Notes under the pieces: model-generated
Database searches by the model: none
Told to the model about the DNA's origin: nothing
What the model saw: only the letters and a program-made list of their open reading frames with translations
Assembly: GCF_002019855.1 (NCBI RefSeq)
Contig: NZ_CM007717.1
Span: 4,550,657-4,614,656, forward strand
Origin: Streptomyces antibioticus
Lineage (GTDB): Bacteria > Actinomycetota > Actinomycetes > Streptomycetales > Streptomycetaceae
Direction: 5' to 3'
DNA: 64,000 nucleotides
Shown here: one piece after another, positions 41,634-51,100 of the stretch
Layout of the letters: each line of letters opens with the position of its first letter
Position numbering within the stretch: position 1 is the stretch's first letter
Program-made: the position numbers and the translations under genes

Positions 41634-41972
41634 CTAGATATTCGCGCGGTTCTCGTCGAGCCGCCGGCGCATGTCCTGGTTCTGCCGGAGGGCGTCGTCG
41701 AGCTGGTCCTCCAGTGAGACGATCCGGCACGCGGCCTCGATGGGCGTGCCCTGGTCGACCAGCTCGCGGGCGCGGGCCGCGATGCGCAACTGGCGGCGCG
41801 AGTACCGGCGGTGGCCGCCCTCCGAACGCAGCGGGGTGATCAGTTCGGCCTCGCCGACCGCCCGCAGGAAGGCGGGAGTGGTGCCGAGGAGGTCGGCGGC
41901 CCGCCCCATGGTGTACGCGGGGTAGTCGTCGTCATCGAGATTCCCGGCGGCCGGGGTCTTCTCAGCGGGCAT
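41634..41972 (-). CDS. Small MerR-family regulator
   Basis: A 112-residue DNA-binding protein. The winged HTH is YTMGRAADLLGTTPAFLRAVGEAELITPLRSEGGHRRYSRRQL, and a coiled-coil helix follows (LVDQGTPIEAACRIVSLEDQLDDALRQNQDMRRRLDE). It has no effector domain and no Cys, so a metal sensor role is unlikely. The gene is upstream of the cold-shock gene on the same strand and may help control it. ATG 41972 has a CGAAGGTGCC leader. Confidence 0.85.
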   Translation of the reverse strand: MPAEKTPAAGNLDDDDYPAYTMGRAADLLGTTPAFLRAVGEAELITPLRSEGGHRRYSRRQLRIAARARELVDQGTPIEAACRIVSLEDQLDDALRQNQDMRRRLDENRANI

Positions 41973-42116
41973 GGCACCTTCGTTTCGGGGACCTGCCCCA
42001 ACCCTAACTCCGCAGGGTACGAAAAGGTGTCGTCAGCGTGACAGGATTTCGTGGATGTGCGCACATCCAGGTGATCGGCACGCCGCGTGCTCCTGATCAG
42101 CGCGGCGTGCCCCTGG

Positions 42117-42290
42117 TCAGCGCGCCGGGTGGCTGCGGGCGCGCCGTGCCCACACCGTCACGGCGAGAACCACATCGACCACCAGCAGCGCGATGCCGAC
42201 GGCCAGCAGCCAGCCCAGACCCTCCGCCGCCACGCCGATGATGCCGAGCACGACGGCGACGAGCAGAAGCAGCAGAAACGTCACCAGCAA
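42117..42290 (-). CDS. Small hydrophobic membrane protein
   Basis: A 57-residue frame (TTG 42290, or GTG 42284 for 55 residues) reading LVTFLLLLLVAVVLGIIGV, then a loop AAEGLGWLLAVGIALLVVDVVLAV and a basic end WARRARSHPAR. It predicts two transmembrane helices with a positively charged C-terminus. GAGGAG precedes the TTG by nine bases. Similar short hydrophobic proteins are common in streptomycetes and have no known function. Confidence 0.6.
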   Translation of the reverse strand: MLVTFLLLLLVAVVLGIIGVAAEGLGWLLAVGIALLVVDVVLAVTVWARRARSHPAR

Positions 42291-42329
42291 GCGGACCAGC
42301 TCCTCGGGCTGTGCGGGTTGCTCGGGTGA

Positions 42330-42686
42330 TCAGCGGCGGGCGAGTTGACGTTCACCGTTGACCCCCGGCCGGTACGCCATGTCGTAGTAGAGGAAGACCG
42401 ACTCCTCCTGCTCCGCGGGCAGGATGTCGTCCGTCCCGATCGAGGGGGCCTTGCGGACCTTGCCCTTGCCGTGCGGGACCCTGAGGTAGTCGGGTCCGAG
42501 GACGGCGTCGTCGAGCGGGACGAAGACCAGGCGCTGGCGGGTGGGCAGGCCGGTGCGGACCGTCGCCATGGCCGGCTCGTCGGTGGCCGTGTCCACGTAG
42601 ACGGCTTCGAGGACGCCGATCTTCTTTCCCTTGGCGTCGACCACGTCGTGGTCCCGCCACTCCCTGACGTCCGCGGCATGCATCAT
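42330..42686 (-). CDS. PRC-barrel domain protein
   Basis: A 118-residue protein. ADVREWRDHDVVDAKGKKIGVLEAVYVDTATDEPAMATVRTG is the PRC-barrel opening, and VFVPLDDAVLGPDYLRVPHGKGKVRKAPSI the second half. A short acidic/aromatic tail follows (EESVFLYYDMAYRP). Stand-alone PRC-barrel proteins of this size occur in streptomycete stress loci. Its ATG overlaps the DUF5994 stop by 4 bp. Confidence 0.85.
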   Translation of the reverse strand: MMHAADVREWRDHDVVDAKGKKIGVLEAVYVDTATDEPAMATVRTGLPTRQRLVFVPLDDAVLGPDYLRVPHGKGKVRKAPSIGTDDILPAEQEESVFLYYDMAYRPGVNGERQLARR

Positions 42687-43240
42687 GTGCGGTCCTCCGT
42701 GATGGTGTCGGTGTCGGTGGGTTCTGCGCGGGTGACGGCGAGGATGTGCTCGGCGTTCTCCCGGTTGTCGGCGCGGGCGGCCTGCGCCATCGCGGTCCGT
42801 GCCGCGTCGGGCGGGGTGTCCGGCGGGACGACGAGCAGCGAGAACAGGTCCTGGTCGCCCCGGGTGACCATGACCGTGTCGTCACCCACCGGCGACGCGT
42901 CGATGTGGACGACGCGGTCGTCGACGACGAGCCGGGTCGGCAGCCCGTCCCAGGCGGCGGAGTCCAGTCCGACCCGGACGACGGGCCCGAGGTGTTCGGT
43001 CAGCACACTGATCAGACCGGGCAGTTCGACGGCGACATCACGCGAGCGCGGCCACCACGCGCCGTCGAGGACACCCCGGCGGTCGGCGGTCGTCTCCAGC
43101 CGCAACAGGGCCGTCCCGGGGCGTACGGAGGTGTGCACGCCCTCCGAGAGGAGTCCCGTGGCCGGCGGCGTGGACCGGGCGGGCGGGGCGGACCGGGCGG
43201 GCGGGGCGGGCGGGGGATCGGTGCCGGGCACTGTGCTCAC
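42683..43240 (-). CDS. DUF5994 protein, second paralogue
   Basis: A 185-residue protein with a Pro-rich N-terminus of about 35 residues, then VLDGAWWPRSRDVAVELPGLISVLTEHLGPVV, a DSAAWDGLPTRL strand and LFSLLVVPPDTPPDAARTAM. This is the family core found in the three other copies. The C-terminal helix DNRENAEHILAVTRAE matches the tail of the 187-residue copy. It is the first gene of an operon with the PRC-barrel gene; GTG start. Confidence 0.85.
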   Translation of the reverse strand: MSTVPGTDPPPAPPARSAPPARSTPPATGLLSEGVHTSVRPGTALLRLETTADRRGVLDGAWWPRSRDVAVELPGLISVLTEHLGPVVRVGLDSAAWDGLPTRLVVDDRVVHIDASPVGDDTVMVTRGDQDLFSLLVVPPDTPPDAARTAMAQAARADNRENAEHILAVTRAEPTDTDTITEDRT

Positions 43241-43285
43241 CTGCCTGTCTCGTGGGGCGCGGGGCGTGCGGCCTGGAAGCCGAGG

Positions 43286-43636
43286 TCAGCCGGGTTCGTC
43301 GGTGTGCGAGCGGCGGGCGTGGGAGCGGCTGGTGTCCAGCCAGTCCGAGGGCGCGGAGGGGAGGTCGTCGGCGGTGCGGGTGTCGACCGTCAGATGGAGC
43401 AGGGTGCCGCGGCCGTCCGGGCCCGTGGGGTAGCTGCGCGGTTCGTCGCAGGCGAAGACCTCGCGCAGGACGAGCGCGACCCGCCGGGCGACATCGGGGT
43501 CGGCCGCGATGATGCGTACCTCGGCGAGACCCTCGTCCTCGGGCGGGTTCTCGGGGAACGCGGGGGCGCCCGCGGCCGTGCCGGTGCCGTCGGCGCCGTC
43601 CGAGTGGCCCGGCCGTGTCGCGTGCGTGGACGTCAC
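43286..43636 (-). CDS. Unknown small acidic protein
   Basis: A 116-residue protein. GTG 43636 is chosen because GAGGAGAACGCA precedes it. A polar Gly/Ala/Pro-rich N-terminus of about 35 residues leads to a compact domain: AEVRIIAADPDVARRVALVLREVFACDEPRSYP and GRGTLLHLTVDTR, with one Cys. No family recognised. It lies upstream of the DUF5994/PRC operon on the same strand. Confidence 0.65.
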   Translation of the reverse strand: MTSTHATRPGHSDGADGTGTAAGAPAFPENPPEDEGLAEVRIIAADPDVARRVALVLREVFACDEPRSYPTGPDGRGTLLHLTVDTRTADDLPSAPSDWLDTSRSHARRSHTDEPG

Positions 43637-43834
43637 TGCGTTCTCCTCTGCCGCCGCCCCCGGTATGTCCACCGTACTCCCGCCCCGTCCCGCCCGACTC
43701 GTCCTGGCGGGCCGCACGCGGGAGTACGGTGAAGTGGCCGAGGGCTCTTCGCGCGCCCGCTCCCACGCGGCGCCGTTCTCGGCGAACCACGACGCCGGGC
43801 CGGCTCTGTCCGGACCTGGGGCAGGACGCGCCAC

Positions 43835-44557
43835 ATGACCGTGAACGTGCCCGGCCGGAGGGGCCCGCAGGGGCCGTCGCCCCTGGAAGGGGAGCGCATC
43901 CGCCCCCTGTCCCGATGGCAGATCGAGGACCGGCTGGCGGAACTGGGCGACCTGTACGCGCAGACCGCCGGCGGCGATTCGCGGGCCTGGAACCACGATC
44001 GTGAACTGTTCCTGCGCCGGCTCGCCGGTGAGGTGCAGCGGCCGGGCTTCGCCCTCCTCGTCGCGGAGCGCAGCGTGCCCGGGACCCCGGCCGGCGGGGA
44101 GAGCGCCGTCCTGGCGGGGTGCGCGTACGGCTTCCCGGTCCGCGCGGACGGCCCCTGGTGGCGGGGTCTGGACGGGTACCTGCCCCGGGACGTGCTCGGG
44201 CTCGCCGCCTCCGGAAGGCTCTTCGCGATCTCCGGGCTCGTGGTCCACTCGCGGGTGCGCACCCACCATCAGGGCCTCGACTGGAACCTCGCCCGCCGTC
44301 TCCAGCGCCGCCTGCTCGCCGACCACACGGCCGGCCTCGCCGACCGCGCCGACGGTACGGGCGCCGTCGACGTTGTCCACGTTGTCGACGACGTCGACGT
44401 CATCGGCGTCCTCGGTGTCACGCTGGTGGAGCGCGACGACGCCATGACGCTGCGCGCCCTGCGCTCCTGGGGCTGGCGCTCCGTCGCGCCCGACGCCTCC
44501 GTTGCCCGCGACATGCTCCGCTACGCGCCGTGCCGGGCGCTGGTCCTCGGCCCGTGA
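43835..44557 (+). CDS. GNAT-like protein, first of two paralogues
   Basis: A 240-residue protein. Its core is ELFLRRLAGEVQRPGFALLVAERS, AGCAYGFPVRADGPWWRGLDGYLP, FAISGLVVHSRVRTH, and LARRLQRRLLADHTAGL, the strand-helix order of a GNAT acetyltransferase with a weak acetyl-CoA loop (RxxGLxW). A Val/Asp-rich insertion VDVVHVVDDVDVIGVLG follows. It shares these segments with the protein encoded at 59034, showing the two are paralogues. Substrate unknown. Confidence 0.6.
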   Translation: MTVNVPGRRGPQGPSPLEGERIRPLSRWQIEDRLAELGDLYAQTAGGDSRAWNHDRELFLRRLAGEVQRPGFALLVAERSVPGTPAGGESAVLAGCAYGFPVRADGPWWRGLDGYLPRDVLGLAASGRLFAISGLVVHSRVRTHHQGLDWNLARRLQRRLLADHTAGLADRADGTGAVDVVHVVDDVDVIGVLGVTLVERDDAMTLRALRSWGWRSVAPDASVARDMLRYAPCRALVLGP

Positions 44558-44963
44558 CCGGCTGACGCGGGGGCCTGGTTCCCCGGTTCCCCGGTTCCCC
44601 GGTTCCTGGGTTCCTGGGGCGGGGGACGGGCACGGCTTTCCTCACCGGCACGGCCCTGACCTGGGCCGCGGCGGTGCGTCGTCGCGGGCCGCCGTCGTTC
44701 GGGGGCGCGGCGGAGTAGGTTGGGGGGTACGAGGGCCCTTCGTACACCGGTAATCAGGCCGGTTTCGTCCTCGTGGTCCGACCACACCGGGTGCTTCGCG
44801 CTCGAGGCAGGTTCCGCCCGATGGCCGCCGACGCCGCACCCGCCCCCGCACTCGCCGCCGTACCGGTAGCGGCTCTCCGCTTCTGCTTCTGCTTCTGCTT
44901 CCGCACCAGCCGTACGCGCCCTTGACCGAGCGGTCCACCGTCACCGAGGCCAAGGAGCCCGGC
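44558..44963. other. Intergenic region with 8-bp repeats and no convincing gene
   Basis: Five tandem 8-bp units (GGTTCCCC three times, then GGTTCCTG twice) occupy 44577-44616. A near palindrome GTACGAGGGCCCTTCGTAC lies near 44728. A 34-codon frame at 44821-44925 with Phe-Cys-Phe-Cys repeats is probably noise from a CTTCTG repeat. The rest should hold the desaturase promoter. Confidence 0.5.
44577..44616. repeat. Five 8-bp tandem repeat units
   Basis: GGTTCCCC occurs three times in a row (44577-44600) followed by GGTTCCTG twice (44601-44616). It begins 20 bp past the stop codon of the GNAT-like gene. Confidence 0.8.
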
Positions 44964-45965
44964 ATGTCACTCACCTCTTCGCCCGCCCCGGCGGCGCGCC
45001 CGCCGAACACCGCCACGCCCTCCCGTGCCTACGACGGCACGTCCCCCTTCCCACCGGACGGACCCGCCCCCGCACGCGACGGCGGCGACCGGCTGTACCT
45101 GGCGGTGACGGCGGTGATCGTCGTCGTACCGTTCGTCGCCGTCGGTCTGGCCGGCTGGCTGCTGTGGGGCAGTTTCATCCACGTGACGGACATCGTCCTC
45201 GCGCTCGTCCTCTACACCGTGACCGGTCTCGGTGTGACGGTCGGCTTCCACCGGGGTCTCACCCACGGCGGCTACCGGGCCGTCCGCCCCGTACGCGTCG
45301 CGCTCGCGGTGGCCGGGTCCATGGCCTTCCAGGGCGACGTCATCGGCTGGGTCGCCACCCACCGCCGCCATCACGCCTTCACCGACCGGCCCGGCGACCC
45401 GCACTCCCCGTACCGCTACGGCACCCATCTGCGCGGCCAGTTGCGCGGGCTGCTGCACGCCCACGTCGGCTGGCTGTTCCGCAACGACCGCACGTCGGCC
45501 GACCGGTACGCCCCCGACCTGCTGGCCGACCCCGACATCCGCGCGGTCGCCCGCGCCTTCCCGCTCCTGTGCCTGTTCACCCTCGCCCTGCCGTTCGCGG
45601 CGGGCTGGGCCATCGGCGGCACCTGGATCTACGGTCTGACGGCCCTGCTGTGGGCGGGACTTGTCCGGATCGCGCTGCTCCACCACGTCACGTGGAGCGT
45701 GAACTCCCTCTGCCATCTGATCGGCGAGCGCCCCTTCCGTACCCGGCGCCACGACCGGGCGACCAACCTGTGGCCGCTGGCCCTGCTGTCGTTCGGCGAG
45801 AGCTGGCACAACCTCCACCACGCGGACCCGACCTGCGCCCGGCACGGTGTCGACCGCGGCCAGATCGACCTCTCGGCCGCCGTCATCCGCCTTCTCGAAC
45901 GCCTCGGCTGGGCGTACGACGTGCGCTGGCCGACCCCGGACCGCCTTGCCGCCCGCCGCACGTGA
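44964..45965 (+). CDS. Acyl-CoA/fatty acid desaturase
   Basis: A 333-residue membrane di-iron desaturase. The three His boxes are visible: GFHRGLTH (His96-His101), HRRHH (133-137) and SWHNLHHADP (282-286). About four membrane helices flank them. It should introduce a double bond (probably delta-9) into acyl chains, aiding membrane fluidity. ATG 44964 is chosen because AAGGAG lies six bases upstream; an upstream TTG would add 14 residues. It is followed at 57 bp by the third DUF5994 gene on the same strand. Confidence 0.9.
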   Translation: MSLTSSPAPAARPPNTATPSRAYDGTSPFPPDGPAPARDGGDRLYLAVTAVIVVVPFVAVGLAGWLLWGSFIHVTDIVLALVLYTVTGLGVTVGFHRGLTHGGYRAVRPVRVALAVAGSMAFQGDVIGWVATHRRHHAFTDRPGDPHSPYRYGTHLRGQLRGLLHAHVGWLFRNDRTSADRYAPDLLADPDIRAVARAFPLLCLFTLALPFAAGWAIGGTWIYGLTALLWAGLVRIALLHHVTWSVNSLCHLIGERPFRTRRHDRATNLWPLALLSFGESWHNLHHADPTCARHGVDRGQIDLSAAVIRLLERLGWAYDVRWPTPDRLAARRT

Positions 45966-46022
45966 ACCGACCGCGGACCGACTGTCCGCCGCCACCGCCA
46001 CCACCGCCGTACAGGAGCAGAC

Positions 46023-46400
46023 ATGACCACCGCCCCACTCACCACCCCGCCCCGGCCCCTCCTCCGCCTCAGCCTCGCGCCGCACGACACCCCGCCCCGG
46101 CTCATCGACGGCGCGTGGTGGCCCCGCTCCTACGACCTGCTCACCGAACTCCCTCTGCTCCTGGGCGGGTTGCCGCCGGACTGGGGGAACATCACCATCG
46201 TCACCGTCAACGGCTCGACATGGTCCGCGACACCCGGCCGGATACTCGTCTGCAACCAGGTCGTACGACTGCGCAGAACCGAGACGGCGTCCGCCCCGCA
46301 CACCGTCACCCTGCTGGCCCCGGGCCAGGGCCGCTGGGACCTGCTGGTCGTACCCCCGGACACCACGGAGGAGGCCGCGGAACCGCTGATGACGATCTGA
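46023..46400 (+). CDS. DUF5994 protein, third paralogue (short)
   Basis: A 125-residue version of the family. RLSLAPHDTPPRLIDGAWWPRSYDLLTELPLLLGG is the core and QGRWDLLVVPPDTTEEAAEPLM the end; the long N- and C-terminal tails of the other copies are absent. It follows the desaturase gene closely (57 bp), so they may be co-transcribed. Function unknown. Confidence 0.85.
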   Translation: MTTAPLTTPPRPLLRLSLAPHDTPPRLIDGAWWPRSYDLLTELPLLLGGLPPDWGNITIVTVNGSTWSATPGRILVCNQVVRLRRTETASAPHTVTLLAPGQGRWDLLVVPPDTTEEAAEPLMTI

Positions 46401-46549
46401 TCTCCCACTGAAGGCTCCGCCCGCGCCGCCGAAGCTGCGGGAGCCGTCGTTGCCGTCGTAGCCGTCCGTGGGCGGGGTGGTCGTGGCAGGCTGGGAACCG
46501 GGTCGTACGCCGAGACGCGCGGCGACGCACGACAGGCCGGAGGCGAGCC

Positions 46550-47248
46550 TTGGCGAGCGGGATGGACTGGGCGGAGTTCGCGCAGCGGATGGCGGCCATG
46601 GCGCGCGATCTGCTGGCGCAGAGTTCGGTCGGTGACACGCTGGAGCGGATCACCGCCTCGGCCACCGAGCTGGTGGAGGGGTGCGACGAGGCCGGGATCC
46701 TCATGCTGCACGGCACCGAGGTGCGCTCCCTCGCCCCCACCGCCCCGCTGGTCGTCGACAGCGACCAGGCGCAGGGGAAGGCCGGGGAGGGCCCGTGCTT
46801 CGACGCCGTCCGCAGCGGGGAGGGCGAGCGGGTCTTCCGGATCGCCGACCTCACCACCGAGCGGCGCTGGCCCGCCTACACGCCGCGGGCCCGCGCTCTC
46901 GGGGTGGGCAGCATGATGGGTTTCCTGCTCTTCACGGAGGACGAGGAGCTGGGCGCGCTGAACCTCTACTCGCGCCGGCCGGGAGCCTTCACCGAGACCA
47001 GTGAGCTGGCCGGCTGGCTGCTCGCCTCGCACGCCGCGGTGGCCTTCTCCAGCGCCCGCACGCAGGCCCAGATGGAGCAGGCCGTCGCCACCCGCCATGT
47101 CATCGGCGAGGCGATGGGCATCCTCATGGGCAGCCACCGGCTGACCGAGGAGCAGTCCTTCGCCGTGTTGCGCCGCTACTCGCAGGAGAACAACCTCAAA
47201 CTCCGCGAGGTCGCCCGCCGCGTCTGTGAACAGGGCGGCCTCTCCTGA
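46550..47248 (+). CDS. GAF-ANTAR domain RNA-binding antiterminator
   Basis: A 232-residue protein. The GAF domain spans residues about 20-160 (ITASATELVEGCDEAGILMLHG, GKAGEGPCFDAVRSGE). The C-terminal ANTAR domain is QMEQAVATRHVIGEAMGILMGSHRLTEEQSFAVLRRYSQENNLKLREVARRV, which binds a paired RNA hairpin and prevents termination. TTG 46550 is chosen because GGAGG is six bases before it; ATG 46562 is further away. Ligand unknown. Followed by the aldo/keto reductase gene at 28 bp. Confidence 0.9.
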   Translation: MASGMDWAEFAQRMAAMARDLLAQSSVGDTLERITASATELVEGCDEAGILMLHGTEVRSLAPTAPLVVDSDQAQGKAGEGPCFDAVRSGEGERVFRIADLTTERRWPAYTPRARALGVGSMMGFLLFTEDEELGALNLYSRRPGAFTETSELAGWLLASHAAVAFSSARTQAQMEQAVATRHVIGEAMGILMGSHRLTEEQSFAVLRRYSQENNLKLREVARRVCEQGGLS

Positions 47249-47276
47249 CCCGGCCCCCGAAGGAGGCAGGACCACC

Positions 47277-48125
47277 ATGCGGACCGTCACCCTGAACAAC
47301 GGCGTCGAGATGCCGATCCTCGGCTTCGGCGTCTACCAGATCCCGCCCGAGCAGACCGAACAGGCGGTGACCGACGCCCTCGCCGTCGGCTACCGGCTCC
47401 TCGACACGGCCGCCGCGTACGGCAACGAGGAGGCCGTCGGCCGGGCCGTCGCGAAGAGCGGCGTCCCGCGCGAGGACCTGTTCATCACCACCAAGCTGTG
47501 GGTCCAGGACCCGGGCGAGGACAACACCCGGCGCGCCTTCGACGCCTCCCTGCGCAAGCTCGGCCTCGACCACGTCGACCTCTACCTCATCCACCAGCCC
47601 TACGGTGACGTCTACAGCGAGTGGCGCGCCATGCAGGACCTCTACCGCGAGGGCCGCACCCGGGCCATCGGCGTCTCCAACTTCCACGCCGACCGGCTCG
47701 TCGACCTGATCGACCACAACGACGTCGTCCCCGCCGTCGACCAGATCGAGACCCACCCCTTCCACCAGCGCACCGCCGACCAGCACCTCATGCGGGAACA
47801 CGGCGTCCAACTCGAATCCTGGGGCCCCTTCGCCGAGGGCAAGAACGACCTCTTCACCCACCCGGTCCTGGCCCCCATCGCCCAGGCCCACGACCGGACC
47901 ATCGCCCAGATCGTCCTGCGCTGGCTGATCCAACGCGACATCGTCGTCATCCCGAAGTCCGTCCGCCGCGCCCGCATGGAGGAGAACTTCAACGTCTTCG
48001 ACTTCCACCTCACCGACACCGACATGACGACCCTCGCGACCCTGGACACAGGCAGGTCGGCCTTCTTCGACCACCGCGATCCGACGATGGTCAGCCGCTT
48101 GGGCCGGGTCCGCGTGGACAACTGA
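47277..48125 (+). CDS. Aldo/keto reductase
   Basis: A 282-residue NADPH-dependent reductase of TIM-barrel fold. The catalytic tetrad is visible: Asp43 in LLDTAAAYGNE, Tyr48, Lys73 in TTKLW and His106 in LIHQP. The cofactor side has GVSNFH and VVIPKSV. Highly similar to AKR5-type 2,5-diketogluconate/aldehyde reductases. ATG 47277 has GGAGGCAGGACCACC just upstream. Stress-related detoxification is plausible in context. Confidence 0.93.
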   Translation: MRTVTLNNGVEMPILGFGVYQIPPEQTEQAVTDALAVGYRLLDTAAAYGNEEAVGRAVAKSGVPREDLFITTKLWVQDPGEDNTRRAFDASLRKLGLDHVDLYLIHQPYGDVYSEWRAMQDLYREGRTRAIGVSNFHADRLVDLIDHNDVVPAVDQIETHPFHQRTADQHLMREHGVQLESWGPFAEGKNDLFTHPVLAPIAQAHDRTIAQIVLRWLIQRDIVVIPKSVRRARMEENFNVFDFHLTDTDMTTLATLDTGRSAFFDHRDPTMVSRLGRVRVDN

Positions 48126-48138
48126 CTTTTCGCCGGGC

Positions 48139-51100
48139 TCACCGGTCCGGACGCTCGTACTCCGTCTCGGGAACACCGATGTCCGAGAAGATCAACCGCG
48201 CTTGCTGCTCCAGCAGTTGGGCGTTGGATTCGTCGGCCTTGCTGTGAGCGTGAGCGTGGGCGAGGGCCAGCAAGGTGTGGGCCTCGCCGAGGCGGTGGCC
48301 GGTTTCGCGGTGTACGGCGAGGGCGTCCCGGCCCAGTTCGACGGCTAAGCCGTGTGCCGCTTCGGTCAGCGCCGTTTCGCACAGGGCGGTCAGGGCCTGG
48401 CCCTCCACCACGCGGAACGAGTGGGCGCGAGCCAGTTTCAGCGCCTGATCGGCGTGGGCGCGGGCGTCGTCGTACCGGCCCGCTTCCTTGTGGGTGACGG
48501 CGAGGGACAGGAGGCTGTCCGCCTCCGCGCGTCTGAAGCGTGCCTCGCGGGCCAGGGCGAGGGCCTGCTCGCCGGCCGCGAGAGCACCGTCCAGGTGGCC
48601 CAGCCGCCGCCGGGCCATGGCGACCGTGGTGAGGATGCCCGACTGGACCCAGTACCGCTTCGTGTCCTCGACCAGCGCGAACGCCCGCTCCGCCTGCTCC
48701 AACCCCTCACCATGGCAACCGAGTTCGACGTTGATCTTCGCCAGGGCGTCGAGCATCATCGCGCGCCCGTCCCGATACCCCGCCCGCTTCCCGGAGTCCA
48801 ACTCCGCTCCGAGGAGCGCGAGTCCGTCGGTGAGCCGGCCGAGTTCCCAGTACACCCCGCCCAGGATCTGCAGGGCCGAGCCGGCGTCCCACCAGAAGTC
48901 CTCCGCCTCCAGCCGGACGGCGCCTTCGAGGCACTCGGCGGCCTCGCGCAGCCGGCCCAGATCCCGGCAGGCCAGACCGAGACCGATCAACCCGAAGCCC
49001 TCGAAGTAACGATGGCCGACCTCACGGAAGATGCGCAGACCGAAGGAGAAGTCGTCGTGCGCACCGCTGAGTTGAGCCATGCTCCAGCGCGCGAACCCCC
49101 GCAGTCCGAGAGCCGACGCCTCGCCCATGACCCAGCCGTTCTCCCGGCTGAGGTCCAGCGCCTGCGTGGCGTGCTCCATCGCCTGCCGGACATGCCCCCG
49201 GTCCCACTGCGCCGCCGCGAGACTGGAGTGCGTCGCCGCCCGCCCCCGCGGATCCCCTTCCGCCACGGCCGCGTCCAGCGCCGTCTGCGCGACGGTCTGC
49301 CAGGTCTTCCGCGGCAGATGGACCCAGAAGTGGCTGAACAGCGTCGAGGTCAGATACCAGGCGACGGGCCGGGGCCCGTGCTGGGCGGCATGCCTGATGA
49401 CGGCGATCAGATTCCCCCGCTCGGCGTCGAGCCACGGCCCGCGGTCCGACGGCACCCCTGGATACGCGCCGGTGTCCCGGATCCCGTCGGGCAGCTCGGG
49501 GAAAAGCCCGGGCCCCGCGACGGCCCGAGCGGCGCACAGGTACCAGACCAACAGCCGTTCGAGCGCGGCGTCCCGGTCCGCCGCCGTCTCCTCCGCCAGC
49601 GCACACTCCCGCGCGTAGTCGCGAAGGAGATCGTGGAACCGATACCGCCCCACCGTCACAGGCTCGACCAGATGAGCCGAGACCAGCGCCCCCAGCAGCC
49701 GCCGAGCCTGAGGCAGGGGCGCATCCAGCAGGGCCGCTGCCGTCTCCCCGGTGAACTCCGCCCCCGGAAACAGCCCGAGCAGCCGGAAGAGCCGCCGCGC
49801 ACCGGGCGCCAACACCCGATACGACACCGAAAACGCCGTACGGAGAGGCGAGTTGGCGTCGGCATCCCACTCCAACGCCTCCAGCTTCCCGCCCTCCCTC
49901 ATCTCGGCGACGAGGTCGGCCGTCCGCAGGGCGGGATCCCCGGCGAGCCGCGCGGCGGCCACGCGCAGGGCCAGCGGCAGCCCACCACAGAGCCGAATCA
50001 ACTCACCAACGGCGTCCCCGTCCCCTCCTCCGTCGACCCGCTCGGCCCCGAGGATCCGCCGAAGCAACACACGCGCCTCGTCCGCCTGGAGCAGCCCCAG
50101 GGCCAGAACCTGCGCGCCGTCCCGGGCGACGAGGTCACCGAGCCGATTACGGCTGGTCACCACAACACAGCAGGTCGGACTGGACGGCAGCAGCGGACGC
50201 ACCTGCTCCGCGGAGGCCGCGTTGTCCAGCAGCACGAGCATGCGCCGACCGGCCAACAGCGTCCGGAACACCCTCCCCTGGGCCTCATGGTGCGCGGGGA
50301 TCTCCGACGCCGCGAGCCCCAGACTCCGCAGCAGCAACTCAAGGGCCTCGCCGGGTTCGAGGGGCCGCCGGTCGTGGTCGAACCCGTGCAGATTGACGTA
50401 GAGCTGCCCGTCCGGGAAACGATCACGGACCTGATGCGCCCAGTGCACGGCCAACGCGGTCTTGCCGACACCGGCGGCACCACCGATCGCGGAGACGACG
50501 ACGGCACTGCCCGCCGCATGCGCCGACTCCGGCCCGAGCAGCGAGTGAAGCACCCCCAGCTCATCGGAACGCCCCGAGAACCCAGGTATGTCATGGGGAA
50601 GTTCGGCAGGAACGACGTCCACACGGGGCAGGGAACCCACAGCCGGCGGAGACCGCAGCAGCATCGAATCATCCTGATGCAGCACGGCTTCATACACCCG
50701 GCGCAGCTCCTCACCGGGATCGGTCCCCAGCTCGTCCCGCAGCCGTACGCGCAGCTCCTCGTAGGTGCGGAGCGCCTCCGAGGGCCGCCCCCGCCCGTAG
50801 AGGGCCCGCATCCGCAAGCCGGTCAAAGCCTCGTCGTAGCGGTCGGAACCAGACAACCCACTCAGATCATCAAGCGCCTCCCCGAACCGCTCCAACGTGA
50901 CGAGGCACTTGAGCCACTCCACCCGAAACGTCCGCCGCCGCTCCTCCCACCGCTCCCGCTCCTCCTGAGCGAAGGGCCCGGGCACCCCGGCGAGCGGCTC
51001 CCCCCGGAACAGCGCGAGCGCATCGGAGAGTTGGCCGACAGCGGCGGGCAGATCACCACCCCGGGCCGCCCGCAGCGCACGGTCGCCCCGTTCCTCCAGA

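Noticed and set aside
44821..44925. 34-codon frame with Phe-Cys-Phe-Cys repeats before the desaturase gene
   Set aside because: It arises from a CTTCTG repeat, has no good ribosome binding site and no homologue was recognised.
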